A stretch of 64,000 nt of DNA from Evansella clarkii (GTDB lineage Bacteria; Bacillota; Bacilli; Bacillales; Salisediminibacteriaceae): the NCBI RefSeq assembly GCF_002019695.1, contig NZ_KV917376.1, forward strand, positions 2,348,670-2,412,669. Direction: 5' to 3'. Position 1 is the stretch's first letter. Each line of letters starts with the position of its first letter. Of the stretch, positions 35,283 through 44,449 are shown piece by piece. Below the pieces are notes generated by a model that was not told where the DNA came from, searched no databases, and was given only the letters and a program-made list of their open reading frames with translations. The position numbers and the translations under genes are program-made.

Positions 35283-35620
35283 ACGCTCTAGCGTTCCCGC
35301 TTTGCCCGATTTTTTACACGAGCGGGCATGCAAGCCGTTCTTGCGTTCCCGCTTTGCACAATTTTTTACACGAGCGGGTATGCAAGCCGCTCTAGCGTTC
35401 CCGCTTTGCATGATTTTTTACACGAGCGGGCATGCGAGAAGCTCTTGCGTTCCCGCTTTGCCCGATTTTTACCGTGAGCGGGTATGCAAGCCGCTCTAGC
35501 GTTCCCGCTTTGCCCGATTTTTACCTTGAGCGGGCATGCGAGAAGCTCTAGCGTTCCCGCTTTGCCCGATTTTTTACACGAGCGGGCATGCAGGCCGCTC
35601 CACCGTTCCCGAACCCCATA
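35283..35620. repeat. 52-bp tandem repeat array B (six to seven copies)
   Basis: GCGTTCCCGC starts at 35291, 35343, 35395, 35447, 35499 and 35551, exactly 52 bp apart, and a degenerate seventh begins at 35603. Each unit contains CCCGATTTTTTACACGAGCG and GCGGGCATGC, so arms CCCGC/GCGGG can pair. Read on the minus strand, units align with array C. It lies between convergent nrnA and a small minus-strand gene. Confidence 0.93.
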
Positions 35621-35681
35621 TATTTTCAAGAGTTCGGGCAAGCAGCAAGCTCCAATGCTGCCTCTCTCAACAATTCTACAC

Positions 35682-35722
35682 AAAAAAAGAGCGTGACCAA
35701 CTTTAAGGTCACGCTCTTTCTT
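35682..35722 (-). terminator. Terminator overlapping the stop of the 62-residue gene
   Basis: AAAGAGCGTGACC (35686-35698) pairs perfectly with GGTCACGCTCTTT (35707-35719); on the minus strand a T-run follows. The TGA of the minus-strand gene lies in the stem. Confidence 0.85.
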
Positions 35723-35897
35723 TTGGTATAAACCAGGATCCCATGCTGTTTGTATCTTCTATAACTTCAATTCCCAATGTTCTCAGTTCTTTTTTTATGA
35801 GATCCGATACTTCCCTCGTTTCTGCATATGCAGAAAAACCTGCCTGGATGGACTGTACCTTTTCCCTTGCCAGCTGGCTGCGGCTCATAACTTTCAT
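35709..35897 (-). CDS. Small conserved-looking protein, 62 residues
   Basis: A 62-residue soluble protein, mixed alpha/beta, starting MKVMSRSQLAREKVQ and ending in SWFIPKERA. An excellent AAAGGAGG site eight bases upstream and a terminator that overlaps the stop codon argue that it is real. I do not recognise the family. Confidence 0.75.
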   Translation of the reverse strand: MKVMSRSQLAREKVQSIQAGFSAYAETREVSDLIKKELRTLGIEVIEDTNSMGSWFIPKERA

Positions 35898-36165
35898 AAT
35901 TTCTTCCTCCTTTATTCATTATTTAGATTCGTGTGGCGGTCCTGAATAGTAAGGCAGGAGGCCCTTAAAGTGTCATTTATAATGATTTTAATATGGAGTA
36001 AGTAAACGGATTTGAGGTAATTTGCTTAAAATAAACGGAGTGGTTTATTTTTAAGCGCTTCCTCCCCTGATCATATTATACCCTATGAAAGCTTAAAATG
36101 GAAAAAACAGCCTCAGTGTTCAAAAAAATATCACAATTTTTTTTTCAGCAAGCAGAATATGAATG

Positions 36166-36669
36166 TTACTCTGCCGGCGTGATTCGTACATATATTTCGA
36201 GAGAAGTATATAGTATCAGCTGCTCCACCTTCAGCTGATATCTTTTTTCACCAATGATAAAGATTTTATTTTCCACCGTTTTCAGTAAAAAATCTCTTGA
36301 ACCGGCAATAGTGTCAATATCCTTATTCCTTACTACTTCCAGCTCTCCCTCTACAGCTCCCTTTAATTCGTGATAGGTGAGCTCACTGAGCTTTACATCT
36401 TTTTCATTTACAAACGAAATATGAATATCCTGTACGGTTAACTTTTTTTGGTTTTGCTCGTTTATTTCATCCTGGTCTTTTCTCAGTACTTCGATGGTTT
36501 GTTCCTGATGCTCAATGGTTGTCTTTTGCCTGTTAATTTCCAGGACGAGTTTCTCATGCACAAGCCCGAAATGATATAGAAAAAAAAGCCAGCCAAAAAT
36601 AATCCCGATTGCAAGTCCTGCAAAAAAACGCTGCCAGCTTTTATCGTTATAAAGCGGCGGAACTCTCAT
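36166..36669 (-). CDS. ytrI: Sporulation membrane protein YtrI
   Basis: A 167-residue protein with an N-terminal membrane helix (about residues 14-32) followed by a coiled coil (about 38-70) and a beta-rich exterior domain. With ytrH it forms the sigma-E-controlled mother-cell pair needed for efficient sporulation in B. subtilis. AGGAGGGTTAAT precedes the ATG; it begins one base after the ytrH stop. Confidence 0.9.
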   Translation of the reverse strand: MRVPPLYNDKSWQRFFAGLAIGIIFGWLFFLYHFGLVHEKLVLEINRQKTTIEHQEQTIEVLRKDQDEINEQNQKKLTVQDIHISFVNEKDVKLSELTYHELKGAVEGELEVVRNKDIDTIAGSRDFLLKTVENKIFIIGEKRYQLKVEQLILYTSLEIYVRITPAE

Positions 36670-36670
36670 A

Positions 36671-36997
36671 TTAACCCTCCTGTGTTATCCACTGAATCAG
36701 CAGGGTGCCGGTATGAGCTCCGCATAAAGCGATAAAAATCATCATAATCGTTTTGAAAATGTCTGTATGTGTTCCTTCAAATATTCCCCGTTCAAGGCTG
36801 GAAATCGCATCAAATGTCCCGCCGATTGCCGCTACAAGCGCCCATATTTTTAAGCTGGAAGCCAGGTCATACATAATTGACAACGGAGGCTTGCCGATTA
36901 AATATGCTCCAATACCCCCGATAATACTGCCGCCGATAATAACCCCTAAGGCTACAAAATAATCAATTACAAGCGTTGCAAGAAAATCTTTGTCCAA
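36671..36997 (-). CDS. ytrH: Sporulation membrane protein YtrH
   Basis: A 108-residue membrane protein with three hydrophobic segments (about 10-35, 50-68, 80-100) and a GGSIIGGIGAYLIGKPP glycine-rich motif typical of YtrH. The TTG at 36997 is chosen because AAGGAGG lies seven bases upstream; an ATG at 37015 precedes that site. It is the first gene of the ytrH-ytrI sporulation pair, divergent from dnaE. Confidence 0.92.
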   Translation of the reverse strand: MDKDFLATLVIDYFVALGVIIGGSIIGGIGAYLIGKPPLSIMYDLASSLKIWALVAAIGGTFDAISSLERGIFEGTHTDIFKTIMMIFIALCGAHTGTLLIQWITQEG

Positions 36998-37257
36998 AAC
37001 AGCTCCTCCTTCCATGCTCGCCCTTTGTACATTTTTATGGACAACAGGAGCGAGTTATGCGGAGTGAGCAGGAGTTTTTCAGAACGTTGAATTAATGGGA
37101 ATGTTATATCCTGAGGGATCAGGCTCGGACTGGTCTTAACAGAAGCTTTTTTCTGCTGAATCAGCTGCCAGCAAATTAGATCTGAATTAAGGGTGAAAAG
37201 AACAAATGTTTCCGTTACACTTAAAAGAAAGGTAAAATTAGTTTAAAGTGAACCTTC

Positions 37258-37289
37258 AATCAGTGGGGGTTATTCATACCCCACTGATT
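37258..37289. promoter_or_regulatory. 11-bp hairpin upstream of dnaE
   Basis: AATCAGTGGGG (37258-37268) pairs perfectly with CCCCACTGATT (37279-37289). GTTAGTT follows, so termination is doubtful. Confidence 0.5.
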
Positions 37290-37304
37290 GTTAGTTGAAC
37301 CAAT

Positions 37305-37393
37305 CGGGATGTTAGCGTCCGTTATCTCCCGCCTAAACATCTTCGCTTCTGCTCATGTTTTGAGGCGGAAGTTTTACGGACGGTTACATCGGG
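37305..37393. repeat. Long imperfect inverted repeat upstream of dnaE
   Basis: Left arm 37308-37340 (GATGTTAGCGTCCGTT...CCGCCTAAACAT) pairs with the right arm 37355-37390 (ATGTTTTGAGGCGG...ACGGACGGTTACATC). The 14-base centre is CTTCGCTTCTGCTC. CGTCCGT, CCGCCT and AAACAT are exactly matched blocks. It could fold in RNA or be a miniature palindromic element. It ends 40 bases before the dnaE start. Confidence 0.75.
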
Positions 37394-37431
37394 ATAAAAT
37401 AAATGTTTTTTATCAAAAGGAGGGAACTGCT

Positions 37432-40400
37432 ATGTCTTTCGTTCATTTACATATACACAGTGAGTTCAGTCTGTTAAGAAGTGCGGCAAAACTGGATGAC
37501 CTTGCAGCCCGGGCAAAAGCTCTCGGATATACGGCTCTGGCCCTGACAGACATCGATGCAATGTATGGAATTATACCTTTCTGGAAAGCATGCAGAAAAC
37601 ATGGCATCCACCCAGTTCTGGGTGTTGAATTAGCATATGCAGCTGACCATCCCTCTGCTACGGAAAAAATTACGAGCCGGATTATTTTTCTTGCTGAAAA
37701 TAATGAAGGGTATAAGTCGATATTGAAGCTTACATCAAAAGCTCATGAAAAAAATGGAAGACATGGTCCGTATGTTACAGTCTCTGAAATGCAGGAGTTA
37801 ACTCAGGGGATTATTGCAATCGTTCCGTTTGAAGAAGGAGCAGTACAGAGGTTTATTGCTGAAGGTGAAATTGAAAAAGCCCGGAAGCATTTTAAGTGGC
37901 TGCAGCACACATACCAGAAAGAAAATGTATTTCTTGAAATACAGAATCACTGGCGCCGGTCGGAAAGAGAAAAACTTCACAAGATCTCCCGGTGGGTTCG
38001 TGAAGAAGATATCCCTGTAGTAGCCAGCAATCATGTACATTTTCTTACACCTGAACAGGCGGATGCCCATAAAGTTATTCAGGCTGTGCGACTGGGACTG
38101 AAACTCGATGAACTCCCTGATGAAATGTCCTCTGCAGAGTATTACCTGAAGTCCCGGGATGAGATGGAGGACCTTTTCAAGGCCTGGCCGGAAGCTGTTA
38201 AGGAGACGGAAAGAATCGCTTTCCGCTGCAACGCTGAGCCTGAACTCGGGGGTTCTGTTCTTCCGGAGTTTCCGTTGCCTGAAGGGAAAACAGCGGGGGA
38301 ATATCTCCGGGAACAATGCGAAAAAGGAGTTGCTGAGCGCTTTGGCCAGCCTGCAGATGAAGTATGGCAGAGACTTGATTTTGAGCTGAAAGTAATTGAC
38401 CAAATGGGGTACAACGACTATTTCCTTATTGTGGCGGATTTCATGAATTACGCACACCGACAAGGAATTCTTACCGGTCCAGGACGAGGGTCTGCCGCTG
38501 GCTCTCTCACCGCCTATGTATTAAAAATCACCGATATTGACCCTCTTAAATACGGGCTCCTCTTTGAGCGATTCCTGAATCCGGAACGAGTTTCCATGCC
38601 TGATATTGATATTGATTTTCCGGATAACCGGAGGGACGAAGTAATCCATTATGTAAAGGAGAAATACGGTAAAAACCATGTGGCTCAGATAATTACATTC
38701 GGTACACTTGCAGCAAAAGCTGCCATCAGAGATGCAGGAAGGGTGCTGGGCATTGACTCAGGAACTATCGACAAAGTTGCAAAAAATATGCCTTCCCGCC
38801 CAAATCTGAAACTAAACGCCGCAGTGGAAGAATCTCAGGCTTTAAGCAGGATGATTGAAGAAAATGATGAGCTAAAGGAGCTCTTCCGTATAGCCGGTGA
38901 TATTGAGGGCCTGCCTAGACATTCATCTGTCCACGCAGCCGGAATCGTGATGAGCAGCCAGCCTCTTACTGATACAGTCCCTCTCCAGGAAGGGCATGAA
39001 GGTATGTCCCTGACCCAGTTTCCTATGGGAGATCTTGAGGAGCTGGGACTGCTGAAAATGGATTTTCTCGGACTCAGAAATTTAAGCTTTCTGGAACGAG
39101 TTATAAAAATGGTGCAGTTAACCCGTGGCGAGACGATACGTCTTGAAGAACTCTCTTTCAATGATCCGGACACTTTCAAATTACTTGGCAGAGGAGAAAC
39201 GAATGGGGTATTTCAACTAGAATCTTCCGGTATGAAAAATGTCCTGCGTAAGTTAAAGCCTACCGAATTTGAAGATATCGTTGCTGTTAACGCACTTTAC
39301 CGCCCAGGCCCAATGGAAAATATTCCAATGTATATAAAAAGGAAGCATGGAAAAGAACAGGTCTCCTATCCCCACCCTGCACTGAAAAAAATACTTGAAC
39401 CAACATATGGGGTGCTTATTTATCAGGAACAAATTATGCAAATTGCTGCTGAAATGGCTGGTTTTTCCCTTGGAGAGGCAGATATTCTGCGAAGGGCTGT
39501 AGGAAAGAAAAAACAAAAAGACCTGGAAGAAACACGTGCCCGCTTCACTGAAGGCGCTATTCGAAAAGGTTTCTCCACGGAAGAAGCGGGAGAGATGTAC
39601 AATACGATTCTCCGATTCGCTAATTATGGTTTTAACAGGAGCCATGCGGTAGCATACAGCATTATCGCTTATTACCTTGCTTATATAAAAGCAAATTACC
39701 CTCTGGAGTTTATGGCCGGTCTGATGGGAACTGTCATTCATCATCAGGATAAGCTGGCGGAGTATATTGCAGAAGCGAAACACCAGGGAGTAACCGTCCA
39801 TCCGCCATCCATATCTCACAGTGAAGGCCAGTTTTCCGTAAAGGACGGAGAAATATGGATAGGCCTTGCAGCAATAAAGAATGTAGGTATTCAATCGGTT
39901 CAGGAGATAATTAAGGAAAGGAAAAAGCGCCCTTTTACAAGCCTCTTTGATTTATGTGAAAGAATTCCTCCGAGAATCCTTCCAAAAAGATCCCTTGAGG
40001 CTCTGATTGCAGCGGGGGCTCTCGACAGCCTGCTGGTGGACAGGGCCCGGCTTCTTGCTTCTGCTGATGATGCGATAGAATACGGAGAAAAACAGCGGGA
40101 GATGAAGGAGGGGGGACAGACAGCTCTGTTCTTTGAAGAAGAAAAGGAACCGGAATATATAAATGTCCCGCCGTTATCTGATAAAGATAAACTGAACTTT
40201 GAAAAACAGGTGCTTGGGTTTTATGCTTCCGGGCATCCGATAGAAGCAGAGCTCCCAACCCTTTCACAATACAGCCGGGAAACCATTATCGATGCTAAAG
40301 AAGGAGCGGGAAAAAGCAGGAAACTAAGGATTGCCGGAATGGCTGAAGAAGTCAGGATAATACAGACAAAAAAGAAAGAACAAATGGCATTTATAAAAAT

Positions 40401-40830
40401 GTCGGATGAAACAGGAGAAATAGACATTACTGTATTTCCTTCGGCGTTCAGGGAACACCGCCATAAGCTGCAAAAGGGCGAACTTCTTTTTCTTGAAGGA
40501 ACATTACAGGACCATCAGGGAGACATAAAATTTATTCTTGATAAATGCACTGCTGTTTCTGCTCTTAAAAAGAAAAAAGAGCAGGAAAAAAAACCGGTGC
40601 TCTATTTGAAGATTCCTGCCGTCTATGAGAAAAAAGAACATCTTGACAGGCTGAAAAGTCTCCTGCAGGACGCCCCGGGAGAGATCCCTGTCATTCTTTT
40701 TTACGAAAGAACCAATAAGGCGCTGCATCTTTCTGAAATATGGAATGTTACCGACAGCGAAAAACTTCTGAATGCTCTGAAAGGAATTTTAGGACAAAAA
40801 AATGTTTATTTGAAACGGCAAGCTATGTAA
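37432..40830 (+). CDS. dnaE: DNA polymerase III alpha subunit DnaE
   Basis: An 1132-residue C-family polymerase, the DnaE type that extends RNA primers before hand-off to PolC. The PHP domain starts at HLHIHSEFS (5-13); the catalytic palm has PGRGSAAGS and PDIDIDFPDNRR (390-401) with the active-site aspartates; YRPGPMENIP and helix-hairpin-helix regions follow, and an OB fold lies at about 960-1030. The ATG at 37432 follows AAAAGGAGGG; the in-frame extension upstream reads through an inverted repeat and is rejected. ytrH lies divergent as in B. subtilis. Confidence 0.97.
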   Translation: MSFVHLHIHSEFSLLRSAAKLDDLAARAKALGYTALALTDIDAMYGIIPFWKACRKHGIHPVLGVELAYAADHPSATEKITSRIIFLAENNEGYKSILKLTSKAHEKNGRHGPYVTVSEMQELTQGIIAIVPFEEGAVQRFIAEGEIEKARKHFKWLQHTYQKENVFLEIQNHWRRSEREKLHKISRWVREEDIPVVASNHVHFLTPEQADAHKVIQAVRLGLKLDELPDEMSSAEYYLKSRDEMEDLFKAWPEAVKETERIAFRCNAEPELGGSVLPEFPLPEGKTAGEYLREQCEKGVAERFGQPADEVWQRLDFELKVIDQMGYNDYFLIVADFMNYAHRQGILTGPGRGSAAGSLTAYVLKITDIDPLKYGLLFERFLNPERVSMPDIDIDFPDNRRDEVIHYVKEKYGKNHVAQIITFGTLAAKAAIRDAGRVLGIDSGTIDKVAKNMPSRPNLKLNAAVEESQALSRMIEENDELKELFRIAGDIEGLPRHSSVHAAGIVMSSQPLTDTVPLQEGHEGMSLTQFPMGDLEELGLLKMDFLGLRNLSFLERVIKMVQLTRGETIRLEELSFNDPDTFKLLGRGETNGVFQLESSGMKNVLRKLKPTEFEDIVAVNALYRPGPMENIPMYIKRKHGKEQVSYPHPALKKILEPTYGVLIYQEQIMQIAAEMAGFSLGEADILRRAVGKKKQKDLEETRARFTEGAIRKGFSTEEAGEMYNTILRFANYGFNRSHAVAYSIIAYYLAYIKANYPLEFMAGLMGTVIHHQDKLAEYIAEAKHQGVTVHPPSISHSEGQFSVKDGEIWIGLAAIKNVGIQSVQEIIKERKKRPFTSLFDLCERIPPRILPKRSLEALIAAGALDSLLVDRARLLASADDAIEYGEKQREMKEGGQTALFFEEEKEPEYINVPPLSDKDKLNFEKQVLGFYASGHPIEAELPTLSQYSRETIIDAKEGAGKSRKLRIAGMAEEVRIIQTKKKEQMAFIKMSDETGEIDITVFPSAFREHRHKLQKGELLFLEGTLQDHQGDIKFILDKCTAVSALKKKKEQEKKPVLYLKIPAVYEKKEHLDRLKSLLQDAPGEIPVILFYERTNKALHLSEIWNVTDSEKLLNALKGILGQKNVYLKRQAM

Positions 40831-40843
40831 TGAGCTGTTAATT

Positions 40844-40852
40844 TGTTATAAT
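40844..40852 (+). promoter_or_regulatory. Extended -10 promoter of ytsJ
   Basis: TGTTATAAT: a consensus TATAAT (40847-40852) with the TG extension one base upstream. No good -35 is present. It predicts a start near 40859. Confidence 0.6.
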
Positions 40853-40863
40853 ATTTAGAGTAA

Positions 40864-40878
40864 AGTGGTCAGACCACT
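40864..40878 (+). promoter_or_regulatory. FadR/PdhR-type operator upstream of ytsJ
   Basis: AGTGGTCAGACCACT is a perfect 15-bp palindrome with the TGGTnnnACCA core used by FadR-subfamily GntR regulators. It lies about +6 to +20 relative to the predicted start, a repressing position. The FadR-type gene at 42436 is the obvious candidate ligand. Confidence 0.7.
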
Positions 40879-41079
40879 GGCGATGCTTTTATCAACAGCA
40901 TTTATTACTGGATAAAGACGGGGTAACATTACGGTTATTGTAAAGACATGCTCCGGCGGCTTTTCCTTTTTTTCATGGAAAACCGCCCTTATCTCTTTAA
41001 TTACTGAAGGTTAAGAATTATTCAGTTCGGGAAATTGCTATGAAGAAAAAGAAGCTAACACAATAAGGAGTTGAACAGA

Positions 41080-42318
41080 GTGGCAACATTACGTGAAGAA
41101 GCATTACATATGCACCGGGTAAAAAAGGGCAAGCTTGAAACGACTGCAAAAGTAGCAGTACGAAATTCAAAAGATTTATCTTTAGCTTATTCCCCAGGTG
41201 TCGCTGAACCTTGTAAAGAGATTTTTGATGATCCTCAGTCTGTATATGAATATACAGTAAAAGGAAATATGGTTGGTGTAGTCTCAGACGGGACAGCCGT
41301 TCTCGGACTGGGAAATATCGGGCCAGAAGCAGCAATGCCGGTAATGGAAGGGAAGGCCGTTCTGTTTAAATCATTTGCAGGCGTGGACGCTTTTCCAATT
41401 TGCCTGAATACAAACGATGTTGACGAAATAGTTAATACAGTGAAGCTGATGGAGCCTACCTTTGGAGGAATTAACCTGGAGGATATCGCTGCTCCGAAAT
41501 GCTTTGAAATTGAAGAACGACTGAAAAAGGAAATGAACATTCCTGTTTTCCATGATGACCAGCACGGTACTGCTATTGTAACAGCTGCAGGACTGCTAAA
41601 CGCTTTAAAAATCACAGGGAAATCTATGCAGGAAATAAAAGTTGTCATTAATGGAGCTGGAGCAGCCGGTATCGCTATTATTAAGCTTCTGAAAAGTATG
41701 GGCTGTAAAGATTTTATTCTCTGTGACTCAAAAGGGGCAATCTATGAAGGCCGTACACATGGAATGAATGACTTAAAAGATGAACTTGCAAAAGTGACGA
41801 ACAGAGAAAGAAAACAGGGCAGCCTGGGTGAAGTAATAAAAGATACTGATGTATTTGTTGGAGTTTCAGTTGCAGGCGCACTGACAAAAGAAATGGTGGA
41901 GAGCATGAATCCGGACCCAATTATTTTCGCAATGGCAAACCCGGTACCGGAAATCATGCCGGAAGACGCAAAAGAAGCGGGAGCAAGTGTTATCGGGACT
42001 GGCCGATCTGACTTCCCTAATCAGGTAAATAATGTACTTGCTTTTCCTGGGATTTTCCGCGGTGCCCTTGATGTTTACGCTACTCATATAAATGAGGAAA
42101 TGAAAGTGGCTGCTGTCCACGCAATAGCAGAGTTAATTAACGAAAAAGAACTAAACGCAGATTATGTTATTCCTGGCCCGTTTGATTCAAGGGTAGCTCC
42201 AGCTGTTGCAAAGAGTGTGGCAAGAGCGGCTATGGAAACAGGTGTAGCACGCAGAAAAGTGGACCCGGAGGCAGTGGCTGAAAAAACTCGGCAGCTTACT
42301 ATGATTGAAGAGAAATAA
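41080..42318 (+). CDS. ytsJ: NAD(P)-dependent malic enzyme YtsJ
   Basis: A 412-residue malic enzyme that decarboxylates malate to pyruvate; B. subtilis YtsJ prefers NADP+. The malic N-terminal domain has LAYSPGVAEPC (about 29-39) and a NAD-binding domain with INGAGAAGIAIIKLL (about 192-206). The GTG at 41080 follows AAGGAG by nine bases; a TTG at 41071 abuts that site. The 5' region carries an extended -10 promoter and a GntR-type operator, suggesting control by the downstream regulator. Confidence 0.95.
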   Translation: MATLREEALHMHRVKKGKLETTAKVAVRNSKDLSLAYSPGVAEPCKEIFDDPQSVYEYTVKGNMVGVVSDGTAVLGLGNIGPEAAMPVMEGKAVLFKSFAGVDAFPICLNTNDVDEIVNTVKLMEPTFGGINLEDIAAPKCFEIEERLKKEMNIPVFHDDQHGTAIVTAAGLLNALKITGKSMQEIKVVINGAGAAGIAIIKLLKSMGCKDFILCDSKGAIYEGRTHGMNDLKDELAKVTNRERKQGSLGEVIKDTDVFVGVSVAGALTKEMVESMNPDPIIFAMANPVPEIMPEDAKEAGASVIGTGRSDFPNQVNNVLAFPGIFRGALDVYATHINEEMKVAAVHAIAELINEKELNADYVIPGPFDSRVAPAVAKSVARAAMETGVARRKVDPEAVAEKTRQLTMIEEK

Positions 42319-42435
42319 ACATTTAACTGTTTCCTGGCGAACTGATCAGGAGCAGCTGAGGACTGCTGTACAGCCGGCTTTCGGGCCGGCCGGGGCAGTG
42401 CCTGCGTTAGCATGGAAAATAAGGCAGGTGCCATA

Positions 42436-43098
42436 ATGAGTGAAAAAAGCAAAGTATATCTGAATATTTTAAAAGAAATTAACGCTATTATTCATGAAGA
42501 TGAATTACTGCCAGGGGATAAGCTTCCATCGGAAAGAGAACTGGCAGACCGTCTGAACGCTGGAAGATCTTCCGTGCGCGAAGCATTACGCGCCCTGGAG
42601 CTGCTTGATCTGATTGAAACGAGAAAAGGGGAAGGAACCTTTATCAGGCGTTCCGGCGGACACAAACTGACTGAGATACTGGCCAGCTTTTTTTTGAGAG
42701 ATGAAGGGGCCAGAAAAGATGTTACTGAAACACGGAGAATTATTGAAGTGGAGGCAGTCAGACTTGCCTGCAGGCGGATAACGGCAGAGCAGCTGGAGAA
42801 ACTGGAACAACTGCTCGAAACTTCTGCAAAAAAATGGTCCGGCGGAATTCTTCCGGTAGAAGAGGATTATTTATTTCATAAGACTCTTGTGGAATCAAGC
42901 CAGAACAGGCTGATGCTGAATATGTGGCGCCCACTGGTTGAATACAGCAAGGTTGCATTAAAAAAGTCCTTGTCCCGGGAAGGGCGGCCGGAAAATGCAA
43001 TTCTGGAACATCGTTCTATTTTACAGGGACTCATAGATAAAGATGAAGACGCGGCTGTACGGTCTTTAAGGGACCACCTCGAAAACAGTCGTTTTTAA
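42436..43098 (+). CDS. GntR-family regulator, FadR subfamily (FCD domain)
   Basis: A 220-residue regulator. The N-terminal winged helix (about 5-70) has LPGDKLPSERELADRLNAGRSSVREALRALELLDLIETRKGEGTF with FadR-type SSVREALR recognition helix; an all-helical FCD ligand domain (about 80-210) follows. The start at 42436 follows GGCAGGTG. It lies between ytsJ and accDA. Members sense organic acids or acyl derivatives; the ligand here is unknown. A TGGTCAGACCA operator upstream of ytsJ is its likely target. Confidence 0.9.
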   Translation: MSEKSKVYLNILKEINAIIHEDELLPGDKLPSERELADRLNAGRSSVREALRALELLDLIETRKGEGTFIRRSGGHKLTEILASFFLRDEGARKDVTETRRIIEVEAVRLACRRITAEQLEKLEQLLETSAKKWSGGILPVEEDYLFHKTLVESSQNRLMLNMWRPLVEYSKVALKKSLSREGRPENAILEHRSILQGLIDKDEDAAVRSLRDHLENSRF

Positions 43099-43191
43099 AC
43101 GAATTTTATTAACACCAGTTACTAATAGCAACCTTGAATAATAATTAATTCCGGTGTATGATGACTTCCACAGAGATTTATTATTCAGGAT

Positions 43192-43545
43192 CTGCTAAAA
43201 GCTGATGTTGATTATGAACTTGTTGAATTTCGTGAAAGGTGCGAGACTGTCTCTTCCTCTTCCTGATTAGCTCCGCAGAATATACGTCGAGACAAATCGA
43301 CGAATTTGCGGAAGAGCTATGCTCTTGCCGGTCGGGAATAGCAACAGCAAGGCATCATGAAATACTGCGAGTTGTCTCGACGGACCTTGCTCCAGAGCGA
43401 TACTCGCAGAGGAAGTGACATGAACCGCAATGCCCGAGGTAAAGAAAACACTGCGAAAACAAACGTAGTGAAGATTTAGCAGATGTTGTGCTTATGCCTG
43501 TGGTGCAAGCGAGCCTCCTGAAGCGAAAATCAATGTTCATAAAGC
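43192..43545. repeat. Dispersed repeat family 3, copy 2
   Basis: Matches 15485-15640 over ordered blocks (GCTGATGTTGA, GCGAGACTGTCTCTTCCTCT, TATACGTCGAGAC, ATGCTCTT, GGAATAGCA). Beyond the shared part it contains GTCGAGAC and its complement GTCTCGAC further on. It fills most of the 483-base gap before accD; no gene is evident. The accD promoter must lie at its right edge. Confidence 0.75.
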
Positions 43546-43581
43546 CATTAATTATAATTTCTAACTTTAAGAGGTGAGGTT

Positions 43582-44448
43582 GTGCTACGGGACATATTTA
43601 ACAAAAGAAGAAAATACGCTACTATCCCTTCTGAACAGGCGAAACAGGAAGTTCCTGAAGGTTTAATGACTAAATGCCCAAAATGTAAAACTATTATGTA
43701 TACTAAAAAACTTAGAAAAGTACTTATGGTTTGTGAAGGCTGTGGTCATCATCACGGTATAACTGCCTACGAAAGAGTCGATCTCACCCTTGATGCTGAT
43801 AGCTTTACAGAATACGACGCTGATATGATTTCCAAGGATCCTCTGGAATTTCCTTCTTATGCTGAAAAATCTGCAGCTGACCGGGAAAAAACAAATATCA
43901 ACGAAGCGATCATCACAGGTGAAGGGACTATCGAAGGCTACCCGGCTGTAATCGGAGTGATGGATTCTCGCTTCCGTATGGGAAGTATGGGATCAGTTGT
44001 CGGGGAAAAGATTACGAGAGCTATTGAAAAAGCTATTGAGAAAAACGTCCCCTTTATTATGTTCTCGGCTTCCGGTGGAGCAAGGATGCAGGAAGGTGTA
44101 TTCAGTTTAATGCAAATGGCAAAAACAAGCGCCGCTTTAAACCAGCTCCATGAAAGAGGCCAGCTGTTTATAAGTGTTATGACACACCCTACAACAGGAG
44201 GAGTATCAGCAAGTTTCGCCTCTCTTGGAGATATAAACCTTGCTGAACCTGGAGCGTTAATAGGATTCGCAGGGCGAAGAATAATAGAACAGACTATTCG
44301 CCAGAAGCTGCCGGATGATTTTCAGACTGCAGAGTTTCTGCTTGAACACGGTCAGCTTGATAAAGTGGTTCCACGTAACGAAATGAGAAAAACACTTGCG
44401 GTCATTCTCGATCTGCATAGTCCAGCAGCCTTGGAAAAGGAGGGATAA
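43582..44448 (+). CDS. accD: Acetyl-CoA carboxylase carboxyltransferase subunit beta
   Basis: A 288-residue carboxyltransferase beta subunit that with AccA transfers CO2 from carboxybiotin to acetyl-CoA to make malonyl-CoA. The four-cysteine zinc finger is visible in [12 protein letters not shown]...CEGCGHH (about 32-56), followed by the crotonase-like core with SGGARMQEG (about 167-175). A GTG at 43582 follows AGAGGTGAGG. It ends one base before accA, forming the usual accDA operon. Confidence 0.97.
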   Translation: MLRDIFNKRRKYATIPSEQAKQEVPEGLMTKCPKCKTIMYTKKLRKVLMVCEGCGHHHGITAYERVDLTLDADSFTEYDADMISKDPLEFPSYAEKSAADREKTNINEAIITGEGTIEGYPAVIGVMDSRFRMGSMGSVVGEKITRAIEKAIEKNVPFIMFSASGGARMQEGVFSLMQMAKTSAALNQLHERGQLFISVMTHPTTGGVSASFASLGDINLAEPGALIGFAGRRIIEQTIRQKLPDDFQTAEFLLEHGQLDKVVPRNEMRKTLAVILDLHSPAALEKEG

Positions 44449-44449
44449 A

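Noticed and set aside
37288-37431. 48-residue N-terminal extension of DnaE
   Set aside because: It would translate the long inverted repeat and has no ribosome binding site; the ATG at 37432 has AAAAGGAGGG and gives the usual PHP start.
37798-39894. Frames of over 200 residues on the minus strand inside dnaE
   Set aside because: Shadows of the dnaE coding sequence without ribosome binding sites or family resemblance.
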